A stretch of DNA of 38,044 bases from Priapulus caudatus (GCF_000485595.1 NW_014578247.1:8094-46137); one strand, 5' to 3'; counted from the stretch's first letter, positions 19,292 to 31,118 are shown. Numbers and translations are program-made. Notes: generated by a model from the sequence alone, not told the origin.

Positions 19292-21671
19292 CCCATATAT
19301 ACTCTTGCTTTATATATTCCCCTCCCTCTTCTATCACACCAAAGGTGAGCTACAGTGTCATTGACACTTTCATTTGCATCAGTATTAGTTCGCCTTGCAG
19401 TGCCTTGCACCTATATTGTAGCGTGGAGTATGCTGCTACGTTCCGAAATGGCATCACTTTCACGTAGTTTTTTGTGTACTTTTCGCGTAGTCTCTATGAT
19501 GACCTTTTTGCTGACAGTTTTCTTGCACATAGTATGGCGATTATTTCGGTAGTAAGCGATTCGAAGTGCAGTATCACGAGTCTGCAGACGATATATTGAT
19601 AGCTGTTCTTTTTCGCGTTGGGATCGGTGGTCGATCGAGCTTCCATCTATCGGTGACCAGACAGTCTTTTCCGAGAGCAATTTCTTATTGGATTGTTGAT
19701 GGAAGGCGCTTGTCAGTGGATTGTTGGTTAAACATGGTTAAGCTGTAGATTGTAGCAGACATCATCGAATGCGAATGTAGTTACTGAGAGTAATATTGTT
19801 AGATGGACCAGTCGGCCCACCCGGGTACATGCGTATAAGACACAGGGCACTCTCTCTGATTGCTCTCTGGGGCAGATCGACTCAATTACTCAGATGCGTT
19901 TTGACGAGGTTGCCGATTTATTTTACGCGCCTACCGTGTTCCTGTTGTTGTTATACGACGATCATTGATTTTTCGGCGCCGTTTACAAGCGAGTGTGATG
20001 TAACACTAAGGAGTGAATATTGATTGCTTGTCACTTTCAAAGGCTCGTTAACGTACATAATTATATATGCCGGGCAATAGGTTTTCGACGGACCGGTAAG
20101 AAAAGTCGTTAAATCAGCAGCGTGAAGAATAACCGGTAGAGGTTGACGTTTTTATCGCGTAAGTGTGTCAGACGTTTTGTTGATCGACTTTCACCCTTTT
20201 GCGTACGCTAATAGTTTATTGGGCGGTTGTGTCAGGCCTTTCATGAGAATACTGTCACGCAAATCGCAGCTCTATTGAATAGCTGAGAACTATAGGCGGG
20301 CAGTACGGCCGCTTCGTGCTCGTGCGTCTCTACTTGGGATTACTCATTATTTCAGTATTTAGGCATTATCGATTGGCCAGTTTCTAATTATAAGCTAATG
20401 GTAGTTAGAGTCGGGACGATGGAGCGAGTCGGGTTTGATGGTGTCTTTCATTCCATCTCTGAGCCTCTTCATCTCTAGCTATTTACTAGCTTACTGAAAG
20501 CTTATTCATGCTGCTGCTCATTTTCATAATTTGTTTTCTACACATTGTTGGATGTGTATTGCCGTGCTTATGCAATTGAGTGCACAAGATGGCTGGGGTT
20601 TCAGCACAAAGCCAGTGCTTTAATTTACTTCTGAAGGAATTCGACGCAGCTTCATTTTGAAATGTTCAGTCTGTCACAAAATTGTTCTCTGATTTGTGCA
20701 ATCTCGATTGTCACCGTAAAAGGCAATCACGTTCGTGCTGTTTCAACACTGAAACCAATTTACATTACGCGAACATTGTCAAACACGGATATTAATATAT
20801 TTAGGTTGCGTAGTTTCTTTTCTTTGATGATTTAGGGGATGCGCCTAAAGCTAGATATCCATAGTCTAATATGTTTTGTGTTCAGGCACGCACGCGAACA
20901 CACCCACGTGTCTGTCGGTCACTTGATGTATAGGCGATGTAACGTCGCAGTTTACACTAGTTTGAATGAGTAATTTAGAGTAAAATAATCAAGAAGAGTA
21001 TAGAATTTGTGTTCAACTAAAGAATATATTGTTTACAACTCAAAAGCTTGATACCATACACGTCAGCTCCGTTCCGTCGTCCCAGTCCAAGTCCTGTTCA
21101 AATCCCCCCCCCGTCTTTATTTATATTACTCTCTCCTCCAATCACCAACAAGCTCAACTCCACCCAGCCAATCACGCACAACTCTTATTTCTTTGTTCTT
21201 CCTGGTTTCGCGCCAAAACCCACATGCCTAACACATGTACCCTCTGTCTAGACACTGCCTGAACATATTTTTCTAACCTACATGTTAAACGACTAACTCT
21301 ACTCCACCTAATTGCTATTTACAGCTAAATCTATCTAAATTAACAATGTATGGAAACATGTGCAAAACACATGTTACAGCGACATATCTGTTGGGTAGAT
21401 TTATTAGCCCCCACGTTGCGGTCACCTCCCTCTACGCCCGGGGGATAGCATTACCCCCCTGGGGTAGGCTAGCTAGTTATCCTGTGGACAGGTAAGTACA
21501 GGTCCCGCCCACCTTCTCTATTGCTCTATTTTCACCGATGATATAATCCCGATGATCCCGATGATATAAAGCTTCTTGTTCTTCTTTTTATGATTTCGTG
21601 AAAGGGTTTCTGATACAACTTGTTGTAAAAAGATAATGCGGTTTCTGACGGATTTTTTTTCATATGGTTCG
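19292..21671. other. No gene seen in about 2.4 kb
   Basis: Mixed, mostly unique sequence. Open frames up to 89 codons show no motif. A near-palindrome around 21438-21466 (ccc, GGGGG, atagcatta, CCCCC, tggg) could form a hairpin with strong G/C arms. A CCCCCCCC run lies at about 21103. Confidence 0.5.
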
Positions 21672-21692
21672 AATGCGCGCGTGTGTGTGTGT
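21672..21692. repeat. (GC)n(GT)n microsatellite
   Basis: A short 'gcgcgcgtgtgtgtgtgtgt' tract. Confidence 0.9.
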
Positions 21693-23400
21693 GTTCAGGA
21701 GTCTGGTGATGACAACGGTTGTTTCAAACCTGACAGTGTTTAGCTCGGTTCTGCTGATGAAGCGTAATTATGCTGCCCGTATTCAATGATTGATGTTGAT
21801 TGCCCGCTAGTTGGTCCGTGTGATTTGCATGTGATTTGCATATTAATTTGGCAAGTAATTTTCTAATGTAACTGTCACGAAGAGATTAGAAGTGGCTGGA
21901 GACCCAGACGTCAGCTGTTCATCAGCTGATGTGCGCTGCAAGAAAAAGAAAGCAGTATTCGTTTCTTGCGATTATGTGTGTAATAGGCCTACTAGGGACG
22001 TGATGCGAACTAAGTGATTCAACGAAGAAATGGTATGTGAGTAAGTTATATATATATAGATACATGTACGAGCTGCCAGTCTACTATACCAGTCTTGACC
22101 AATCACGACCAAGTGCATCGCAGTAGCAGCAGCAGCAGCAGTAGGACACGCGACAAATATATAAATAAAAAAAATAAAAAAATAAAAAAAAATTATATAT
22201 ATGTGTGTAGCTTTAACGTAGGCTATGCTAAGCTCGGCAGTGTAATATTGTGTGTGTTATCACAGCGGATTTGCATCGTTATGGTCTAGTTGAGAGCCAC
22301 ACGCCGTGTGTCGGCGCTATCTGTTGCATGCCCTACTGCTTTTTCGGGTTGCCTTTTCCAAGGTTCAATATGCTGTGGTGGATGCCATCGTACACAACGC
22401 TGCGTTATGTACGATCAATTTAGTCAGGAAACGTTTTTGGCCAGCTATGTGCATTTTCTTTATTTAATGTATTGGCGTCTGGTTTGGAATGGAGGAAATG
22501 CCAGAAAGATTTTTCGTTCGTGCTTATTTTCTTTCATTCGCATGGATTTTCTTGATTGTGGTTAATGTTGCGGCTGATCATGCAGATAATGTGGATGCTG
22601 CTGGGGAACGCAACTGCGCACGCGCATACTATATACGCCGTATACGCCGTCAGCAACACTGCCATTGTAAAATATCGCCATCTATAGCCGTATATGCGAG
22701 TCTACAAAAATTGCGTTATTGTATCTTCAGGCACGAATGAAAATGCGATCTTAAATTTAAAAAAAATTTGCGCCTCCCACCTTAAAAATATGATCTCGGA
22801 TGAACCTGGGTAACAGCTTTTAGAATCGCGGTGGTTACGGTGTTCCCGCCACTAGACAATGCTTCGGTTTAGAAGCTGTAGTTAAACGTCGCTCGTAAAG
22901 CCGCGAGTTTGTGCGTTTCAGATGCAGTGCAGGCGAGATTTAAATTAAGATTTTAGACATTTCCGAGTAAAAGCGATGAATTTTAAGGGGCTACTTTTGA
23001 TAGGAATTGGTTATGAGAGAGTATCTAAAGTAAACAGAGCCTATATCATGTTTATGTTCATTGGGGGTTATGATAGAGTGTAGCAAAAATCTTTGATGCA
23101 GCGAAATTGTGATTTTATCGGATTTTATCATCTCTTTGTATTTGATTCATGAGATTTGGTAGCAACTCGTATCTTGCCGGATTTAAAATGAGTGAACACT
23201 GGCAATATTTTTTTGTCTATATATATTCATTTACTCTTACATAAGCTATGTAATGGCACAGGCGTCAGTGTGGGTATTGATTGGAGCCAATGATCTTAAT
23301 TGTTAAAACAGTTGGTGAACAGATAGTACAACCACTTTGTTTTGGAGTGAAGTCTTATTAGAACCACAGTGACAGACTACTCTCTTATTTATCAAATATT
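21693..23400. other. No gene credited; small repeats and one hydrophobic frame
   Basis: (CAG)n lies at 22124-22141 and A-rich sequence at 22157-22196. An 83-codon plus frame (22489-22740) begins with a charged start followed by a hydrophobic stretch (AYFLSFAWIFLIVVNVAA), which looks like a signal peptide. The rest has no motif and nothing supports expression, so it is noted but not called as a gene. Confidence 0.35.
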
Positions 23401-23680
23401 CACTATTACTACCTCTGCCATAGTCGACCTCCTTCTCCTCTTTATAGTTCTCCTTCCCTTAGTCGTCCTCCTCCTCTTGTATTGATAATTCCTCTTCCTT
23501 TGGTCGTCCTCTTATTAGTCCCCCCTCACAGTCCTCCGTCTCCTACTTCTCGTCGCTCTTTTGCTTCACCCCTTCTCCTGTTCCTCCTCCTCCTCCTCCT
23601 CCTCCTCCTTCTCCTCATCCTCCTCCTCCTTCTCTTCATTCTCCTCCTCCTCCTCCTCCTCTTCCTTCCCCTCTACGTCC
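23401..23680. repeat. (CTC/CTT)n pyrimidine-rich tract
   Basis: CTC, TCC and CTT triplets dominate, densest at 23575-23668. The poly-Leu and poly-Ser plus frames across it are repeat artefacts. Confidence 0.9.
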
Positions 23681-23839
23681 TGCGGCCATAGTCCTAGCCC
23701 TCGTCTATTACTTCGCCACTACTGCTCTCCTAGACCAACCCCGTAGCTTCGCATCACATGTTGACTGCCAGCATATATTGACTGTACCGATAGTAGTTAC
23801 TATGATATGCGCTGTCTAAGAAGGTCCACCGTATAGGTA

Positions 23840-23905
23840 TATATAGTAGTAGTATTATATGTAGTATGTGCAGTATGTGTAGTATGTGTAGTATATATAG
23901 GCTAT
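23840..23905. repeat. Short (TAGTATGTG)n-like repeat
   Basis: 'tagtatgtgcagtatgtgtagtatg' style words repeat with a period near 10 bases for about 60 bases. Confidence 0.6.
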
Positions 23906-23995
23906 GTAGATGGTGTACTAACTGGTATTCTTCTCTTTCGTTTCATACACACGCACGGCTATCGACGATGATGAATATATGGTGGATAATCTTAG

Positions 23996-24054
23996 GTAAG
24001 TAATTCTAGTAATGTCTCCCGCTCTCTCACTTCCCCTCCCCGCTCCGCCCGCAG
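23996..24054 (+). other. Candidate mini-intron (59 bp)
   Basis: A full-consensus donor (ag|gtaagt) at 23996 is followed by an uninterrupted pyrimidine-rich tract and an acceptor 'ccgcccgcag' ending at 24054. Joining the flanks keeps a short frame (ATGATGAATATATGG then cctcgcagaaag), but it stops after about 24 codons. The splice signals are good, but no exon evidence supports them and the size is small for many animals. Confidence 0.2.
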
Positions 24055-24240
24055 TGCCTCGCAGAAAGACTTCCACGCACCTCCTCTATAGACAGGCCTG
24101 ATATCGATGTTTGCGCTTTTGAAAGGGCAAACATTGACGGTAAAGAAATTCACACCTCCGGCGAAGACGTGTATGGATTTCTGATATATCTTCCACTTCT
24201 CACCTTACAGTGGGTATTATCACTCAGTGCAGACACCGCG

Positions 24241-24380
24241 GTATCTCTTGCGCGCGCGCGTGTGTGTGTATGCACTATGCACGTGTGTGTGCGTGTATGC
24301 GCGCGCGTGTGGCTCTGAGTGTGCGCACTGTACACGATGAATCGACTGTGAGCCACACGCACACACAGACACACATGTTG
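24241..24380. repeat. GT-to-AC strand-switching simple repeat with hairpin
   Basis: GC/GT repeats (24249-24314) switch to CA repeats (24351-24377) across a short unique loop. gcgtgtggct (24305-24314) pairs exactly with agccacacgc (24351-24360), so the tract can fold back on itself. Confidence 0.7.
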
Positions 24381-26430
24381 TCGACTGAATCCACTGGCCG
24401 TTCGAAGAAATCAATAAAAATAAAAATGGCGCATAATAAATCTTAATAGCGCCACTAGTAACTCTGATATTACTTCTGTGTTATGTGATTAGATAGGCAA
24501 GCGCGGGCTACAGGGCCCGGGTGTAGAGCATACACTCGCACCGACATCGGACTTTTAGTACACCGTTGGGAAAGGTTTACGGCCGATAGGGGAATTAGTG
24601 TGAAATGTAATGAATTAGTAGTGGAGAAATGAAAGATGTATTATATGTTTACTATATATTATTACGTATTTATATATTATATATTTTTAATTTATATTTA
24701 AATTTGTTTGCCGAGCTGCTCGATTGGTAATCGACTGAAACGTGTCAGCGTAAAGTGCAAGACGTGCCGCAGTGATGTGTCAAGAAGTTTATTTCGCTGT
24801 TAATTAGTCTCGTCGAGTTTTGCCGCGTGACCAGTGCCTAGTTCTGGTGATTATGATTGTACATGTTGTGCTATCGGCTCTCGGTGCATTTCATCGGTGG
24901 CTAGAACCAGGCAACGCAAAATAAATGAGTTAGCAACCGAATTGATTCAGCCCCAGGGTACCTGTCAATGGGAAAGTGCGCAGTGTTTGCACTGGAAGAG
25001 GGGAGAGAACGGGTTATGGATGGGAAGATGAGAGGGCTTGGAGAGAAAACGAGTATAGGGCGATGGGAGAAAAGTAGGGAAGGGGAGGAGGCTGGAGAGG
25101 AGGATGAGGAAATGGGTTTCCTCGTCCTTAATTCAGTCTCGCTGTCTGTCTATCCACGAGTACAATAGGCACGTGTTACCGTGTTATTCGTTGATTCTTG
25201 ATACTCTGGACCCGATTGACTTAGATACACATATAGCTGACCTCCCAAATTACACAGATCATGTCTTATATTCATTTTCTTAATACTATCTAAGAAAGCG
25301 AGGGGGGGGGCGGGTATATCACGAAAACTTTGAATTGGCTATGTAGCAATTACAACACCAGACGTATTCTGCATTCTCTCACTTTTCTGAAATTTTCCTC
25401 TTTTTTTTCCTTCTGTTTTCTTACCAGTGTCTACATTCCTATATGCAACATGTTAATTTACCCCCTGAAATGGGTTACCGCAAACTAATCCATTCGCATT
25501 TTAAACTAACGAAAATCGTATTCATAAGTTTATTAAATCTTCTTTAGTTGTCTATTAGTCCCTATCTTTTAGCCAGCTGTAATATGCTACATACATCCAA
25601 AACGTATTATTTTATAGCATTATCTATTTCAGAAACATTTTCTACCCGAGTTAATTACATCAATTTCAAATAAATTGATTACAATATAATGCTAGTAGAA
25701 TGCCGCTGTTACTAAACGAGGCAAATAAGAGAGAAATAAAGTTTTATCTAATTATTTCGTGTCGTATTTTTGCAGGGATGCGTAAAATTTCAGTCTATCA
25801 GCCCCCCTCCCCCTCACTCACCGCCGCCTCTGCCGCCGCCACAGCTTGTTATGGTCGTTTTATTTTAAGATCTCTGTGCATATTTCTTACGTTTCTTTTT
25901 CTTCTCTTTCTCTCTGATTGTAGTGCGTGCGCGTGAGAAGTTAGTTCGGCATATTTTTAGTTGTGTTTGTGTATGGTTGTTGTTGATATCGCAAATTTAT
26001 TGCAATCCTAATGAATCCGGGCTATACTCACTAACAAACCAAGCTTTTTTCGTGATATGCTGGCCCCAAATGTATTCATGATCGATCTTGCATGTATTTC
26101 GGCTCTTTTCCTCAAGTATGTTTGCAAGATTTCTATAAATAACCATTTGGACTTTTTTTTGTCTCATATGCGTATACTCAAATTGATGTTTAGTATTGGC
26201 GTAGCAAGAGTTCGCGGGGGAAAACTGTTTCAATGCGCTTAGTTCCTATTTGCATAAAGGGTCATGAATTATGTGAATATAAAACTCCGTATTAAATGAT
26301 AACATGAAGATTATTCAATTAGATTCACGCTGCTTATCGATAGTCAAGCACTTAATATAATCATTCAGGATTGCATCAAACATGTCTGCTTATCAAGCTT
26401 ATGTCGCATGCAGATATTTCAAAGTATGGT
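24381..26430. other. No gene seen in about 2 kb
   Basis: An AT-rich stretch occupies 24630-24710 and a GA-rich stretch 25000-25110, with short homopolymers near 25298-25308 and 25404. The longest frames (about 78 codons) have no motif. Confidence 0.5.
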
Positions 26431-26531
26431 TTTAGGGCAAGTCCAAGAGTTTGCGCGCGTTACGTATGGGACATTCAGAAAGTTTAACCCTCTGAAAAAC
26501 AATTAAGGTAATCATTGATTTCACGGTTTTT

Positions 26532-26597
26532 AGCTCATCTGACATAGTCAGATGCAGCTTGTAGAATCGCTTGATCGTCCGTCCGTCCGTGCGTCCG
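26532..26597 (+). repeat. Hairpin head followed by (GTCC)n
   Basis: catctgac (26536-26543) and gtcagatg (26547-26554) form a perfect 8-bp stem with a 3-base loop, framed by agct on both sides. A GTCC-repeat run follows at about 26576-26597. From memory, this 'agctcatctgac hairpin + GTCC repeat' opening is common in dispersed repeats of marine invertebrates. I cannot confirm that here. Confidence 0.6.
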
Positions 26598-26691
26598 TCA
26601 AACAGTGGACAAATCTTAACCGCTCGACGTACGGTCACGATATTCGGCACATTGGGGGGATCGTCAAAACGAGTTGGGCTGTCGAAGCTGG

Positions 26692-26711
26692 GGGTCAAAG
26701 GTCAAAGGTCA
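26692..26711 (+). promoter_or_regulatory. Triple AGGTCA half-site cluster, DR1 spacing (first)
   Basis: GGGTCA (26692-26697), AGGTCA (26699-26704) and AGGTCA (26706-26711) are each separated by one base. Direct repeats of AGGTCA spaced by one (DR1) are the binding motif of RXR/HNF4/COUP-type nuclear receptors. Function here is inferred from motif only. Confidence 0.5.
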
Positions 26712-26864
26712 AGAGGTGTAAAAGAAGGGGAACATTCACTCCTTAACTTAAGGTATAGGGAGAAATGCAGAATTTGCGGCACAAATCTAAACGCTCGACC
26801 TAGGCTCGTGATAGTCGGTGTATAGCATCATGGTAGGAAAAGCCATCACTGCTGCCGAAATTGG

Positions 26865-26884
26865 AGGTCACAGGTCAAAGGTCA
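26865..26884 (+). promoter_or_regulatory. Triple AGGTCA half-site cluster, DR1 spacing (second)
   Basis: Three exact AGGTCA half-sites (26865-26870, 26872-26877, 26879-26884) with one-base spacers lie 173 bases after the first cluster. They are better matches to the DR1 consensus than the first cluster. Both lie inside the TIR element. Confidence 0.5.
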
Positions 26885-27120
26885 ATGGGCACATTGGCAG
26901 ATTTTAGACATTTTCTGAGGACATGGTCTGACGGAACGATTGAAAAACTTTTTTGTTTCAGCGGTGACCTAGCATTTTTATGGCTTTATTGAAAGGACCA
27001 TGAAATGTCCTCTGCCTGACATCGCGAAGAGTAAGTGTCGGATAACCTTTTGACCTCAAGAGGAGGGTTAAACATGGATTTGTTGGACTGTTAACAAAGG
27101 AGGGAACTGCTTTTGCTATT

Positions 27121-27240
27121 AGAGCCCCCTCCCCACCCTCCCCCTTCCACCCTCCCCCACCCTCCCCCCACCCTTCCCCCACCCCCTCCCCCCCCCCCCC
27201 CCCTCCCCCACCCTCCCCCCACCCTCCTCCCTACCCTCCT
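27121..27240. repeat. C-rich tract, G-quadruplex/i-motif candidate
   Basis: Many runs of three or more C are separated by A, T or AC over about 120 bases, including a stretch of about 15 C near 27187-27203. The minus strand has more than four closely spaced G-runs, enough for quadruplexes. The long homopolymer is also where consensus length is least reliable. Confidence 0.85.
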
Positions 27241-27543
27241 CTGCGATAGTGGGGCGTGTCCTAACAATGATGTGTTACGGCAACTGCGTGTCTTGCATAT
27301 CTGCGCCTAACAATATGTGCGTACATACGCACGACTGAAATTTTACGTTTATAATCGTAGCAACAGACCTCAGATGAGCCCAGACGCTCTGCGGCTCTTG
27401 TTTAATCCAATATTGGACATCTGCAAGGAGAATACCCACAAGAATTTACATGTTATTTGTGCTTGGGATGATTATGTAATTAAGAAAACACGGTGCGTTA
27501 CGTATGGGACCGCAAGGGAACCTTCTCTTGGACTTGCCCTTTA

Positions 27544-28850
27544 CAGTACTGCTCACGTTATGACCGATTGGCTGTGAATTAGGATACCACATAAAAAATA
27601 AAAAAACACGGAACCCCCCCGATGGAGATTAAATTGTAACAGTAGTCGTGTATGCACTTCCGACGGAGCGATTGTCTGTCAATTTTTCATCTCGTAGTTC
27701 GTCGCGAGACACGACGGTTATAGCAGTGTTGGTATCGAGTTGCAGTTTGCTTTCCTGGAGTGCAGGCGTGCAGTGGTGTTGCTGCTGCGACGGTGAGTAG
27801 TGGTTATCGGTTACGATAGCCCGTTAAAGAATATTTCGTAGAGCGCCGGGAGGGGAGGGGGAGGCATTAATCAGTAAGTTCCATCGGTTTTCGAATTGGT
27901 TCTAATATTTCGTGCTGGTTGCCGATGTACGACAAAGCTCTCCATAGACATTTCACGGCTCGCTACGTACTCGAAACAAAATGCTGATTTATATCAATGT
28001 TTCTATGAAATTGGCGAGCTAAATGTGAATATCTATGTTTACGTAGAAGGGAGGGATTCGTGTCTGAATCCCCAAGCGCATACGTCGAGATGTGAATGAA
28101 TTGAAGCGACATGTAATTTGATATGACTAGCTAGTGAGGGCAGCTGTGCTGTTTTGACTACGATGCGCACGTATTAATCTCAGTGTTATTCTCTATCGCG
28201 TGCTGTATTCGAATTATCATTGCTCTATAGTGTGCATGTGGTGAATTAAGTGACGAGAAAGAAGAGGCTGTGCGAATGAAGACCTTCCACTTGTAGCTAG
28301 TGACCATATTGTCATCAGCTTATTTCACCAGTATTTCATCAATGCTTTAAGATGTTGCAGAAAGGTTGCATCGCCCGCGACGAAGCAACCATATAGTATT
28401 ATATTAATAATATTATTTCGAGCTCTAGCTTATAAGGTTTGCGTGAGCGGTGGTATGTGTGCGGGTATCTTTTAGGTGCCCGCCCGCTGTCTGCGTGTCG
28501 TGAGGGTGACGAAAATGAGTGCTAGTTAACTTGTCTGGACCAGGGACGAGCGGCCGACGACAAGGGACGACTCGTGTAGATTGCCAGTATTACTTCTTGT
28601 GCAAGAGGCACACCGCGCGGAGGTTGGCGCCGCCTACCGGTGGAAGCACGAGGATGGTTCTAGTGAGCTTGGCGAAGGTGGGGGTAGCCGCTGAGCTTTC
28701 CGGGCCAGGAGTGGCGTGCAGCACGGCGGTTGAGGAGGTGTTTACAGCGACGATTGCGGCATCGGTAACGAGTCAGTAGTGAAGATGATAGAGATCATAG
28801 CGATTAGGTAAGCGCGACCAAGTTAAAATGCCTTCGTACTGTGTGTGTTC
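27544..28850. other. No gene seen; two donor-like sites
   Basis: GC-moderate sequence. A donor-like 'gacg|gtgagtag' near 27790 and 'attag|gtaagc' near 28807 occur after stretches that could be untranslated exons, but there are no supporting frames. An 86-codon frame (28519-28779) shows no motif. An AT-rich patch lies at 28393-28420. Confidence 0.4.
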
Positions 28851-28912
28851 TGCGGTTGGTAAGCTCGGCGTCAGACCCTTGGTGCATGTAGAGGTGGGTT
28901 CCAGTCGAAACC
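28851..28912 (+). mobile_element. tRNA-like (SINE head) fragment
   Basis: 'gcggttggtaagctc' resembles the D-arm/A-box part of a tRNA. 'gggttccagtc' at about 28896 matches the B-box consensus except for one base, with tRNA-like spacing of about 42 bases and an anticodon-arm-like 'ggcgtcagaccc' between them. The acceptor and T stems do not pair properly, so this is a decayed tRNA-derived sequence rather than a gene. The SINE body downstream is not identified. Confidence 0.35.
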
Positions 28913-29735
28913 GAATTCGAACCCTACCAAAATGAGAAGGGTTGCATGGTGAGGAGAGTTGAGAAAACCGCCGAAAAATTGTTGGACTGAAGCAGATGAG
29001 GGAAACTGGTCTTGACGGCGTAGGCCTATAGTGCAACTAATTCATATTCGAAATCTGTTCCAAACACCAAGAGGTCTAATTTATAGGATGGCAGGAGCGA
29101 GACTCCGCTAATTCACATTACTAAGTAGGAGTTGAATGACTCGATTAGTGTTATAAGTTTTCTAGAATAGCAGATAAACAAGATACAGCTCTAGTGAAAA
29201 AGCGATGATCGTGGGGTCTTAGCCCGAAGAGGCCTTGTTACTTATGCTGCCGGGTGGAACTAGGCTATGGATGGCTAGCGCCAGTGAGGACCCGTGCAAA
29301 TTATGTGAGAGGGGGTCGGGAGCTGTGGTAGTAGGGCCATGTTTGGACAGGGTGACAACCATGATGTGCACGTAGAGGAATTATGGTTCAGGATTTGTTT
29401 TGACTAGTAAAGAACGTGACATGTAAACACGGCGTCGGGCGGCCCGGTCGCCCGCGCGTCGGCAGGGATGCCCGCGACCGTGGGCGAGCCGTCAGAATGC
29501 TCTAAAGGAAAATCTCAACTTAATGCATGGAAGACAGTTGTTAAGGGATAGACGTATGGCGCGTCTAAAAGGAGGTCATGTAGAGAGGGTCACTGGTGCC
29601 TAAGCACAAGACATATAAAATAATTAAAAGAACCTGCCCACATCAGAAAGTAAATGGCTCGGCGTTTAGTAACTAAACGATATTCATGGAATTTTGTCTT
29701 GCAACAGCACGGCCACGCAATGCCGGTACATGTAG
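28913..29735. other. No gene seen
   Basis: Mixed sequence. A GC-rich patch at 29430-29490 contains repeated 'gcccgcg' words. Frames are short and without recognisable motifs. Confidence 0.45.
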
Positions 29736-29737
29736 TG

Positions 29738-30245
29738 ACCGACACGACGCACACGCACACGCACACACGGTGCACGTTTACAGACGCACACACGCACGCA
29801 TGTGTACGTACAGCACGCACGCAGCCCGCACATAGTGTACGTGCAAACGCACGCATACAGGCGGACGATGTGTGCGTGCACGACCGCCGCCCGGCACGTA
29901 CTACGCACGCATGACACGCACTGTAGCGTGCATACGCAACGCCACGCAAGCAACCCACGTCATGGCAGCACGGGTACGTGCACTGGACGCACGGCACGCA
30001 CGCCGAACATGTACGTTGCCAAGCACCGCCACAGCGTGGACTGGCACCAGACCAACGGCAGCACATACGACGCACGTAACATGTAATGACCACAGCGGCA
30101 CGTGCAACGCCACGCACCACACGCCGGGCGGCCATCACCGCACCGGCAGCTGCACACACCACGCACGCACACACGGCCGCACTGCTACGTCACTTGTTAC
30201 GTGCGCACGCACGACAACGTGGACGTGCACTCCCACCGCACGCAA
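29738..30245. repeat. Long diverged (ACGC)n-like tract
   Basis: About 500 bases are dominated by CACG, ACGC and GCAC words, heavily interrupted ('ccacgcaa', 'ggcacgca'). Overlapping frames of up to 194 codons (minus strand, 29590-30174; Cys/Val/Arg-rich) reflect composition rather than a protein. Confidence 0.85.
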
Positions 30246-30659
30246 TATATTAGCTTGTCCAAGCCAGCGAATATAGGTGGTGTATGCGACAGTAGGGGCT
30301 CTTCTGGCACTGTCATGAGGCATGTACATAACATACATGAATGCTCAATAGAGAAGCATTAATAACGTCCTCAAGACACACGGGGTACGGCAAAAGACTA
30401 TACACGTCACTTCACACTATCCAGGCCGCGGTAGCCGGGTATTTTCTTGTTTTTTTGGGGGGGGGCGGCAATGAGGCAGGAGCACGTGAAGTGTGCGAAT
30501 CAAGGCAGGCGTAAATCACGTACCGCGCGAGGAGTGGGGGGGAGAATCGGCGATAGCCCATCACATACTAGGGCGCCCCGACGAGCGTTAAGCCCCCAAC
30601 CCTTAATTTACACCAACGACGCACGCGATCCGCACAGCACGACATACAGTACGTAACAC
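30246..30659. other. No gene seen
   Basis: Includes a T-run/G-run (30450-30468) and GC-rich unique sequence. Confidence 0.45.
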
Positions 30660-30985
30660 ACGATCAGGGCGGATCCAAATTTTTGAAAAGGGGTGTCGCA
30701 GGAAAGAAATAAAGGGCACTTTTTTGGCTTACCTTGTTTCTGGTGTCCTTTAAAAGCGTGGCCCCGAAGGCCACTGTTGGGGGGGTTTGGGGGACCTTCC
30801 CCAAGATTTTTTTTTAAAAATTGTGGCATTCTGAAAGCATCGACAGTAATTTTGATGTCTCGAATGCCAAAAAATTGGGTTATCAGATCCGGTCCCCCGA
30901 CACCTGCCGGACCCTCCCTTTTGCCCCATGTTCCTAAGATTTTATATGGACGAAATTTGACAATAAATGATAAGATAAATTCTTA
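30660..30985 (+). repeat. Dispersed-repeat-like segment with GGGG-hairpin-AT motif
   Basis: The segment contains 'ggccccgaaggccac', 'ggggggtttggggg', 'accttccccaagat' and then a T/A run (30790-30822). The same order (G-run, short loop, CCCC, aagaw/aggaa, T-rich A-rich) occurs at 31744-31785. I associate this pattern from memory with repeats common in marine invertebrates. A 97-codon plus frame (30693-30986) runs through it without a known domain. Confidence 0.45.
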
Positions 30986-31046
30986 ATCCAGAAAAACTAT
31001 CGGCTAATCAGATTTTGTTTATGCGGAGCATATATACAGTCGAGAA

Positions 31047-31087
31047 GTGTGTTGGTGTGTGTGTGTGTGCGCGGCGCGCTGCGCGGC

Positions 31088-31118
<31 letters not shown>

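Larger units (their letters stand above)
26435..27539. mobile_element. TIR element (1,105 bp) with TTTA target duplication
   Basis: gggcaagtccaagag (26435-26449) and ctcttggacttgccc (27525-27539) are perfect 15-bp terminal inverted repeats. TTTA directly flanks both (26431-26434, 27540-27543), a 4-bp duplication. Just inside each end, gcgttacgtatgggac occurs at 26457-26472 and 27495-27510 in the same orientation. gtttaaccct (26482-26491) has an exact inverted match at 27064-27073. Inside lie a hairpin head with (GTCC)n, two clusters of AGGTCA half-sites and a C-rich tract, each listed separately. An 86-codon frame near the right end (27317-27577) overlaps the TIR and has no motif. No transposase is visible, so this is non-autonomous. 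The superfamily is unresolved. Confidence 0.75.

Noticed and set aside
22489-22740. 83-codon frame with signal-peptide-like start
   Set aside because: The hydrophobic N-terminus is suggestive, but nothing after it is recognisable and there is no splice or promoter support.
29590-30174. Minus-strand 194-codon Cys/Val/Arg-rich frame
   Set aside because: It comes from ACGC/CACG simple sequence. Overlapping frames on both strands are equally open.
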